From NCBI GenBank assembly GCA_030593075.1, contig JAUVHW010000013.1:1-32132 (forward strand): DNA of 32,132 nt, read 5' to 3'. Under the pieces are notes generated by a model. The model worked only from the letters and a program-made list of their open reading frames with translations, was not told the DNA's origin and did not search any database. Positions 25,512 through 32,132 of the stretch are shown here, piece after piece. Position 1 is the stretch's first letter; the number at the start of each line of letters is the position of its first letter. The stretch comes from Ardenticatenales bacterium. Lineage in GTDB: Bacteria; Chloroflexota; Anaerolineae; Promineifilales; UBA4811. The position numbers and the translations under genes were made by a program.

Positions 25512-25522
25512 ACAGATACAAT
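25494..25522 (+). promoter_or_regulatory. Sigma70-like promoter for the 25646 gene
   Basis: TTGACG-N17-TACAAT. Confidence 0.65.
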
Positions 25523-25545
25523 GCTGTAGGTCAGGCCACTGGAGA

Positions 25546-25603
25546 GTGAACCGTTGCTGGTTCCGCAGAGAAACGGCCGTACGGCCTCTGTGCCACCGTT
25601 CAC
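25546..25603 (+). promoter_or_regulatory. Structured 5' leader element
   Basis: Nested inverted repeats: GTGAAC...GTTCAC enclosing CAGAG...CTCTG enclosing GGCCGTACGGCC. Confidence 0.45.
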
Positions 25604-25645
25604 TGTCCTGGCTAGGCGTGACCGGTATCCCACACTGAGAGGACC

Positions 25646-28219
25646 ATGAAGCGGCAGGCAGCCCTGTTTGCGCTGACACTGCTTCTGGGGGGTGGGGCGG
25701 CGGCAGCGCCGTGGCCTATTGTGCGCTATTGGCTGTCCTCCGCCCTCCTTTGGGTGCTTCCAGGGCTCGGCTGGGCATCGCTAGCTCTCGGCGATGCGCT
25801 TGACCGTGCTGAAAGGGTTGGCGTGGGTCTGGGGCTCAGCTTTGTTGCCACCCCCCTGGTTGTACTGCTGCTCTCGTACCGTCCCGGGCCACTCACGCGG
25901 GCCTCTCTCATTGGGGCGGCAGTGGTGAACGCCTCCTTCCCGATAGTGCTCTGCGCGCTGGTGCGCAAAGGTCGGCGTGGCGCCGAGGCGTCGGGGGACC
26001 AGGCGGGCTCCTCCCACAAAACTCGCCTGCCGACCTGGGGCGGCTCACCCGGCTCGGGGATGCTCGGCTCGCTATGGCGAGACGGGTGGGCATGGCTGCT
26101 GGCGGCAGTTCTCATTGCCACTGGCCTGCGTTTTGTGAACCTCAATTACTCCGAGTTTCAGGGGGATGAAGCCGCCGTCATGGTCCGGGCGGCGCGCGCA
26201 CTGACAGGAGACGAGACTATCGTCTTCCAGCACAAGAAGGGGCCGGCCGAACTGGCTGTGGTGATGGCTGTCTGGCGGCTGACGGGCATCACAAGCGAGT
26301 GGATGGCGCGCCTGCCCTTCGCCTGGGCTAGCGTGCTGGGAGTCACGGCGATCTTTCTGCTGGGAAGACGAATGGGGCAGCCACACGCAGGCGGCATCGC
26401 GGCCTGCATGGTCGCCATCGACGGCTACTTTGTGGGCTTTGGGCGCATCGTGCAGTATCAGAGCCTGACCTTCGCTCTTGGCTCGCTCGGCTTGCTCTGC
26501 CTGGTTGCCTACTCTGTCCAAGGTCACGGTAGGCTCGTCGTGGCGGGCGGCGTTCTTCTTGCTGGCGCTGTCCTGTCACACTATGATGCGATCCTGACTC
26601 TGCCTGCAGCGCTTTTCCTGGTCAGCGCACGGTTGTGGCACAACCGTCGGCGTCTCCGCCAATCTCTCGTGCCGATAGTGATCGCGGTGCTGCTCAGCGG
26701 GGGCATTCTCGGAGCATTCTACCTGCCCTTCCTGCACAGTTCCTATTTGGGCTCCACTGTCTCCTATGTCTCAGGCCGCATAGGCATCGATCAGCACGTT
26801 TACAATCACCTCTGGTCCTCCTTTCGGTTGAGCACAGTCTACAGCGCCGTGTATCTGCTGGTAGCGATGTTCCTCGGCTGCGCAGTGCAGACGGTAGCCA
26901 CCTGGGCCCGCCCAGGACCCATCTGGGCCGGGCTGGCGTTGGCACTGCTCGTGACGGCTGCTACGGGTCTGTTGTGGCCGCAGATCTGGTCATTTGGCGG
27001 AACGACGGCCGCCTGGGTCCCTGTCGGCATTCTGCTCGCGGGCTCGCTGGTGTGCTCAGGACAACCCGCGGCGATCCGCTTCTTGTGGCTCTGGCTAGGC
27101 GTGCCCGGGCTTTTCTACTTGTTCTTCGTCGCGCTGCCGCTGACGCACATCCACACTCTTCACCCCGCCATGGCAATACTGGCTGGCCTCGGACTCGTCA
27201 AGTCGGCCCACTGGCTATCGAATCGATCCAAGACCGCCATGTGGCTGTATGCATTCGCCGGAGCAGCCACGTACGCAGTGTGCGGATTCTACGCCGTCAT
27301 GCTATTCGTTGACCACACGCCCGAATACATGCGACACTTCCCCGCGTCGAATCACCCCCTGTACTGGACTCCGTACCAGCAGAAGCCCAAGGCCGGGCTA
27401 TTTGGGTTCCCCTACCGTGCCGGCTGGAAGGCTGCAGGGTATTTGATGGATAGAGAGGAACTGCTCGGAAGCTATGACAGCAATGAGGAGCCGGACGTCA
27501 CGGACTACTACATGCGCCGGGCGACTCGCCTGGGCTGTGCCAGCCCCGACCACTATGTAATCGCGCCTAACGTCCAAGACGAGGTAGCTATCCGCTGGGA
27601 CCAGGTCGAGGCAGCGTACCATCCGGCCCTCATCGTTACCGTTGGTGGCGAACCGAAGCTCACAGTGCACAGCCGCGAGCGAGCAGGCAATCCCGCGACT
27701 CACAGCGCAGAGGAGTACGAAGAGGAGTTTGACGCCGGATCAACGCCGGAGCGGGTTGCAGGGATTACAGCCACGAAACAGAGCCATGTGCTGCCTGATA
27801 AGTATGTCTCGCGGGAAGCGTTATTTGGGGATTTCGCGCGTCTAGTGGGCTACAGGATCCAGTCGGACAACGCCGTGCCGGGCGGCTATGTGGAACTTGC
27901 TCTGCTGTGGCAGGTGAGAGAGCGCACAGGCACGGACTACCACGTCTTCACGCATCTCTACGACGGCGAGATAATGAGGGGCCAGCTGGATGGACAGCCC
28001 GTATGTGGAAACCATCCAACATCGCACTGGCAGCCTGACCAATACGTCTTGGATCCATATCGCATTCCTGTCAGGCAGGACGCTCCCCTCGGTCCGGTGC
28101 CTCTGACGGTTGGCTTGTACGATTTCCAGACAATGGGGCGTGTTCCTGTGTCAGCACCTGACGGGTCCCCCGTCGGCGACCAACTACACCTTATCGATGT
28201 GACGATACTGCCGCCTTAG
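25646..28219 (+). CDS. GT39/PMT-like polytopic glycosyltransferase with C-terminal beta-rich domain
   Basis: LNYSEFQGDEAAVMVRAARALTG...FQHKKGPAELAVVMAVWRLTG; TM-rich; C-terminal LALLWQVRERTGTDYHVFTHLYDG...HPTSHWQPDQYVLDPYRIPV...PLTVGLYDFQT. Confidence 0.85.
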   Translation: MKRQAALFALTLLLGGGAAAAPWPIVRYWLSSALLWVLPGLGWASLALGDALDRAERVGVGLGLSFVATPLVVLLLSYRPGPLTRASLIGAAVVNASFPIVLCALVRKGRRGAEASGDQAGSSHKTRLPTWGGSPGSGMLGSLWRDGWAWLLAAVLIATGLRFVNLNYSEFQGDEAAVMVRAARALTGDETIVFQHKKGPAELAVVMAVWRLTGITSEWMARLPFAWASVLGVTAIFLLGRRMGQPHAGGIAACMVAIDGYFVGFGRIVQYQSLTFALGSLGLLCLVAYSVQGHGRLVVAGGVLLAGAVLSHYDAILTLPAALFLVSARLWHNRRRLRQSLVPIVIAVLLSGGILGAFYLPFLHSSYLGSTVSYVSGRIGIDQHVYNHLWSSFRLSTVYSAVYLLVAMFLGCAVQTVATWARPGPIWAGLALALLVTAATGLLWPQIWSFGGTTAAWVPVGILLAGSLVCSGQPAAIRFLWLWLGVPGLFYLFFVALPLTHIHTLHPAMAILAGLGLVKSAHWLSNRSKTAMWLYAFAGAATYAVCGFYAVMLFVDHTPEYMRHFPASNHPLYWTPYQQKPKAGLFGFPYRAGWKAAGYLMDREELLGSYDSNEEPDVTDYYMRRATRLGCASPDHYVIAPNVQDEVAIRWDQVEAAYHPALIVTVGGEPKLTVHSRERAGNPATHSAEEYEEEFDAGSTPERVAGITATKQSHVLPDKYVSREALFGDFARLVGYRIQSDNAVPGGYVELALLWQVRERTGTDYHVFTHLYDGEIMRGQLDGQPVCGNHPTSHWQPDQYVLDPYRIPVRQDAPLGPVPLTVGLYDFQTMGRVPVSAPDGSPVGDQLHLIDVTILPP

Positions 28220-28381
28220 GCCGACCGGCCGAGTGCCGCGGCTGCCGGGGAGAGCTGTCGGTCCCGCCTCACTGGGGTTGTGCAATATCCCTTCCGCACT
28301 GCGACCGGCTCACTTTCGCAGGCACGGGCGCGTCTGGTCCTTCCCAGGCTCCGCGGGACAGTGCAGTCTGCAGGAGCTTCC

Positions 28382-30004
28382 CTACAGATATCCCAGGCTG
28401 CGTAGTCGTTCCTCCACCTCGGCCGTCTCCTCAACGCCCAGGCCTGTCTCCTCTCGCGCATCAGGTGCGGTCTCCGCATAGGTCACCTCGGGAGTCGCTT
28501 CAAAGATGTCGGCGAGAACCCGACCGTCCATCTCCGGCCTGACCGGCACCCCGGCCAGATGCAGGATAGTCGGAGCCAGGTCCACCAATCTGGCCCCAGC
28601 AACCGTCTTTGCGGCTTTGATGCCACGACCACGCGCGATCAAGATCCCTTCGCTGCGGTGGCACCCAGAGTCACCCCGTATTTGCTGGGTGACCACCTTG
28701 CCATTCGTGGCAAAGAGAGGGAAGGAGATCATGTTGTACTCATCAAGCACCACGTGCAGGTCGGGACCGTGCCCCGCGTAGGGACCATGGTAGACATCGT
28801 CACGGGGGACCAACCTGGTCACCAACCGCCGGCCGTCTTGACCCCGCAACTCAAGCAGGGCATTGCTCACCCGCTCCAACACGGCCTTCCGGTCGGACTG
28901 ACTGACAACGCCGTTGGGCTCCCGGCCGGCCAGGTTCAGATAGATCTGGCCCACGTGTCCCATGCTGTAGGCCGTAGTGCGAGACCAATCCACCGCATCG
29001 TAGGAGAGGAACCTGCCCATTAACCTGTTGCGAGTCCCCTTGCTGACTCTGGCGACCAGGTTCTGAATGCGCAGGCGGGACATCCAGCCAAAGACGGCAG
29101 AGGGCGTGAGACCGTGGCGAAATGCAGACGCCTTGAACCGAGTCCAGGGATCTCGCCTGAGCCTCACGAACCCCTTCTCGATCAGGTAGTTGTTGAGATT
29201 GACGATGGCGTGCAGGGGGCCAAAACCGTGATCGGACATGACCAAGACGGTAGTAGAGTCATCGAGCTGTTCCAGCATCCGGCCGATGGCAGCATCCACC
29301 AGGGCATAGCCATCCCGGATGGCGTTCTCGAAAGCACTAGCCTCGTGGCGCGGATGGTTCCTGTCCATAAAACGCCACATCGCGTGCTGCATGACGTCCA
29401 GTGAGAGAAAGTGCAGCATAAAGACATCCCACGGTTCGTTCTGCATCAGGTGCAGTCCCCAGCGGCCGTGGGTCTCGATGAGGTCGTACAGGTCGGCGAC
29501 AAAATCGGCTTCGGCGCCGGGAGCGTACTGAACGCGCGGGGCAATGCGGTAGCGCCCCAGGTGAGGCTCATAGCGGCCGATCAGGTTCGCGGGGAAGCAG
29601 ATGTCGCCGCCTCGAGTGGGAGAAAGGAGGCCCGAGATCATGAAACCGTTCACCGGGCGTGGAGGGTAGGTGACCGGCAGATTCATGGACCCGACTTTCA
29701 GCCCGGCCTGCGAGAGAAGGTCCCAGATGGTCGGCTGCCGAATGCTGGTGGCGTTTACCAGATCAAAGCCGTCTCCCTTGGGCCGGATAAAGTCAAAGAC
29801 GCCGTGCTTTCCCGGGTTGCAGCCCGTCATGAACGTGGGCCAGGCGGGCGAAGTCACCGGAGGCAAGGTGGATTCCAGCTCTCCGTGCACTCCGCTCGCC
29901 AGCAGCTTCGAAAAGGTCGGAAGGTAGCCGGCCGCAGCCCAGGGGCGCACCAGGTCAAAGGTGGCGCCATCAACGCCAAATATGAGGATCCGGGCACGTG
30001 TCAT
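28382..30004 (-). CDS. Alkaline phosphatase superfamily protein (type I phosphodiesterase/nucleotide pyrophosphatase-like)
   Basis: ILIFGVDGATFDLVRPWAAAGYLPTFSKLLASGVHGELESTLPPVTSPAWPTFMTGCNPGKHGVFDF; LVMSDHGFGPLH. ATG 30004 (MTRARIL, SD GGAAGG) preferred over 30034 given the promoter. Confidence 0.92.
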   Translation of the reverse strand: MTRARILIFGVDGATFDLVRPWAAAGYLPTFSKLLASGVHGELESTLPPVTSPAWPTFMTGCNPGKHGVFDFIRPKGDGFDLVNATSIRQPTIWDLLSQAGLKVGSMNLPVTYPPRPVNGFMISGLLSPTRGGDICFPANLIGRYEPHLGRYRIAPRVQYAPGAEADFVADLYDLIETHGRWGLHLMQNEPWDVFMLHFLSLDVMQHAMWRFMDRNHPRHEASAFENAIRDGYALVDAAIGRMLEQLDDSTTVLVMSDHGFGPLHAIVNLNNYLIEKGFVRLRRDPWTRFKASAFRHGLTPSAVFGWMSRLRIQNLVARVSKGTRNRLMGRFLSYDAVDWSRTTAYSMGHVGQIYLNLAGREPNGVVSQSDRKAVLERVSNALLELRGQDGRRLVTRLVPRDDVYHGPYAGHGPDLHVVLDEYNMISFPLFATNGKVVTQQIRGDSGCHRSEGILIARGRGIKAAKTVAGARLVDLAPTILHLAGVPVRPEMDGRVLADIFEATPEVTYAETAPDAREETGLGVEETAEVEERLRSLGYL

Positions 30005-30036
30005 CAATTGCCTTCCAGGGGCACCGCTGGTCATCA

Positions 30037-30077
30037 GCTAGAACAGGATTCTAGCATCACGGCCAAGAGCCTGTCAA
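30037..30077 (-). promoter_or_regulatory. Promoter with palindromic operator-like element upstream of the AlkP gene
   Basis: Minus strand TTGACA-N18-TAGAAT; GCTAGAA-CAGGA-TTCTAGC palindrome (30037-30055) overlaps the -10 and expected TSS. Confidence 0.65.
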
Positions 30078-30239
30078 ATCGCGCTGCTCGGCGGGTACTA
30101 CCCATGGAGAAGGAACGCCCCGCAGACCTGGTAGCACGGCATGATGAAGGTTCGTCAAGAGCCGCGGCAGATCAGTCCGCCAGCCCAGTTCCACATCGGC
30201 GCCTCGCAGGCTGTTCCGGCCGCCGCTGCTCGCAGATCA

Positions 30240-32132
30240 CTACTGATCGGTCCATTCACCCTGGTCTCGTTCGATAGGTAGAGACAGCCATGGGCTGTTC
30301 TCGAAGGATCCGTCCTCCCGCCGACGATACATGGCCACTCGGACAGCGGCCGGCCGAGACCCGGGCGGTACCTGAACGGCATAATAGTCTGCCACGTACT
30401 CCCCCAGCGACCAGCGAGACGTGGGATACCATCCGTCCACCGGGTGCAGCGAATCGGCCTGGGCCAGGACATCCTCTGGTCCGCGCGGGGGCTCATTGGC
30501 TACCAGGTGGACCGCCACGCTATAGTCCGCGGGCGCCAGTCTGATGGCCTGCCAGACGACGTGTACTCCGAGCCAGTCACCTGAGCCACCGCTCAGGCTC
30601 GCGTGCGCCACACAAAGCCCGTTCTCCAGATCGAGAGAACACCCGGCCCAGGCAGCTTCCGGCACAGTCCGCGGACCCGTCGCGATCTGAACAATTCCTG
30701 GTCCGACTGACGACAGGAAGACTCGCTGTCCCAGGCGGTCCTCCCACCAGGAAACCGGGCGTAGATAGAACGTCTTGCTCAGTGTCCAGAGCCTGTGCCC
30801 CTGCGCCAGCAGCCCGGCAAAGTCAGCGTTGTGGTCCACCACCGTAAGGTCCGGCAGCCGTCCCTGATACTCCTTGGCATAGGCTAGAGCCCAGTAGTCG
30901 TGGCCCCAGAGAGCCATAAGGATCGTAGGCCGGTCGTCCGGAGGAGGAACCACCTGCTCAGCCAGGCCAATAACCTCTTCCGCGGCCGGGTCACGGGTAA
31001 CGGCAACGACTTCCTGATAGTGTGCCACCGCGAGGGCAGCTAGTCCGAGCAGCACAAGCCCGGCGACGCCTGTCTTGGCCCCGCGTTCCGCTCGCAGCCC
31101 GGCAAGCCGCTGCCAGACCCAGTCCAGCGCCAGACCCAGCCCGAGGCAAGCGGCCGGCAGAACAGGGAGTTTGGCTGCCAGGACAGCATCGCCAACCCGG
31201 CCGATCCAGATGAAGAGGCTCAGCCAGACATAGGGGAGCCACGCTAGCGTCAGCCCCAGCGCTTCTCGGCGGCTGCGCCTCCAGACAAGTAGGAGCAGGC
31301 TCCCCAGACCAACCGCCAGCAGAGGCCACGGCAGGTCATCGTGAAGCAGGCTTGACACCACCTGACCTCGCTCCACCCACTCCGCCAAGCCTATCGGCAC
31401 CTGCGCTATGCGATCCGCCCGGTTGTCGGTTAGCATGGTCCAGAGACCGCGAACAGATCCGATCTGGCCAAAGGTCCAATCGGCGCCCATCCAAGAGCGA
31501 AGGGGCAAGTACAGGTAGGTCAGCGGGGCGATGGCGCCGACACCCACAGCAGCCAGGGAGTGTTCCCAGATAGCCCTCCAGCGCGGTATCACCAGCAGCG
31601 CCACGGCCGGTGCCACAAAGACCAGCGCGCGTTGGTGAGCAATGCCCTGCGTGAATGCGAAGGTCAGCCAGAGCAGCTCGCTCCTCTGCCCGGTCCGGCC
31701 GAAGCGAAGCGCGAACCAGATGGTCGCGATGGTCAACGCGACCGTCATGGTGTGAACCTCGGCCAACGAAGCATCCGCCCAGAAGGAGGTGGACACTGCG
31801 AGAAACCACGACCCAATGACGGCCGCAGGCGCAGGCGCCCCCAGGTCACGGCCCAGCATGATGAGCAGACCGGCGGCGAGCGCCGCCCAGAGAGCGGACA
31901 CCAGAGAGGCGCCAGCAGCTGGAGCTATGCCCAGCGGCCGCAGCACAGTCACAGTCAACGAACCGATGAAGGTGTACAGCGGATAGCCGGTCCAGTGAAT
32001 GGTTCCCCACCGGGGAAGCGCGTTCTGGATCTCACCGGTATCGGTGGCGTATGGCGACGAACTGCCGTTGATAGTGGTCTGGAGCGTAGAGATGAACAGG
32101 AGCAGAGCCACCGTGATTCCGATGACCAGCCA
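30240..32132 (-). CDS. DUF2723-like polytopic membrane glycosyltransferase, 5' end probably outside window
   Basis: SSPYATDTGEIQNALPRWGTIHWTGYPLYTFIGSL...TSFWADASLAEVHTM...GIAHQRAL; frame stays open to the window edge (WLVIGITVALLLFIS). Confidence 0.82.
   Translation of the reverse strand, partial: WLVIGITVALLLFISTLQTTINGSSSPYATDTGEIQNALPRWGTIHWTGYPLYTFIGSLTVTVLRPLGIAPAAGASLVSALWAALAAGLLIMLGRDLGAPAPAAVIGSWFLAVSTSFWADASLAEVHTMTVALTIATIWFALRFGRTGQRSELLWLTFAFTQGIAHQRALVFVAPAVALLVIPRWRAIWEHSLAAVGVGAIAPLTYLYLPLRSWMGADWTFGQIGSVRGLWTMLTDNRADRIAQVPIGLAEWVERGQVVSSLLHDDLPWPLLAVGLGSLLLLVWRRSRREALGLTLAWLPYVWLSLFIWIGRVGDAVLAAKLPVLPAACLGLGLALDWVWQRLAGLRAERGAKTGVAGLVLLGLAALAVAHYQEVVAVTRDPAAEEVIGLAEQVVPPPDDRPTILMALWGHDYWALAYAKEYQGRLPDLTVVDHNADFAGLLAQGHRLWTLSKTFYLRPVSWWEDRLGQRVFLSSVGPGIVQIATGPRTVPEAAWAGCSLDLENGLCVAHASLSGGSGDWLGVHVVWQAIRLAPADYSVAVHLVANEPPRGPEDVLAQADSLHPVDGWYPTSRWSLGEYVADYYAVQVPPGSRPAAVRVAMYRRREDGSFENSPWLSLPIERDQGEWTDQ

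Noticed and set aside
1-32132. tRNA, rRNA, CRISPR arrays, IS elements, prophage genes
   Set aside because: No cloverleaf-like sequence, no regularly spaced repeats, no transposase/integrase/phage proteins among the ORFs.

Overview
GC-rich bacterial chromosomal window, Chloroflexota-like by protein style (Thr/Pro-rich linkers, many GT-C-type membrane proteins); this taxonomic call is inference. No rRNA, tRNA, CRISPR array, transposase or phage module was found. Left to right: 3' end of an ABC exporter; DUF2344 protein; LysM lipoprotein (-); a minus-strand upper mevalonate operon (HMG-CoA reductase, archaeal-type HMG-CoA synthase, thiolase-like protein, DUF35 Zn-ribbon/OB protein); polysaccharide deacetylase (-); mnmA and small membrane/YtxH genes; MGMT; mtaB; an orphan Zn-cluster DNA methylase; adenosine-specific kinase; YqeY; PgpH-type 7TM-HD; ybeY. 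The right half (17.7-32.1 kb) is a run of large polytopic glycosyltransferase-like proteins (GT39/PMT-like, YfhO, DUF2079, DUF2723) with a secreted glycoside-hydrolase-like protein and an AlkP-superfamily protein. Strongest observations: (1) the HMG-CoA reductase is interrupted by an in-frame TAG inside the conserved ...LRILSNLAD*RLA... segment, and both halves keep their expected catalytic residues in the same frame; (2) the thiolase-like protein in the same operon has Asp where the catalytic Cys is expected (VEAADASG) and GDVGGGTG in place of GHPxGATG, while the neighbouring HMG-CoA synthase keeps its active-site residues. Everything was read by eye; no database search was run.
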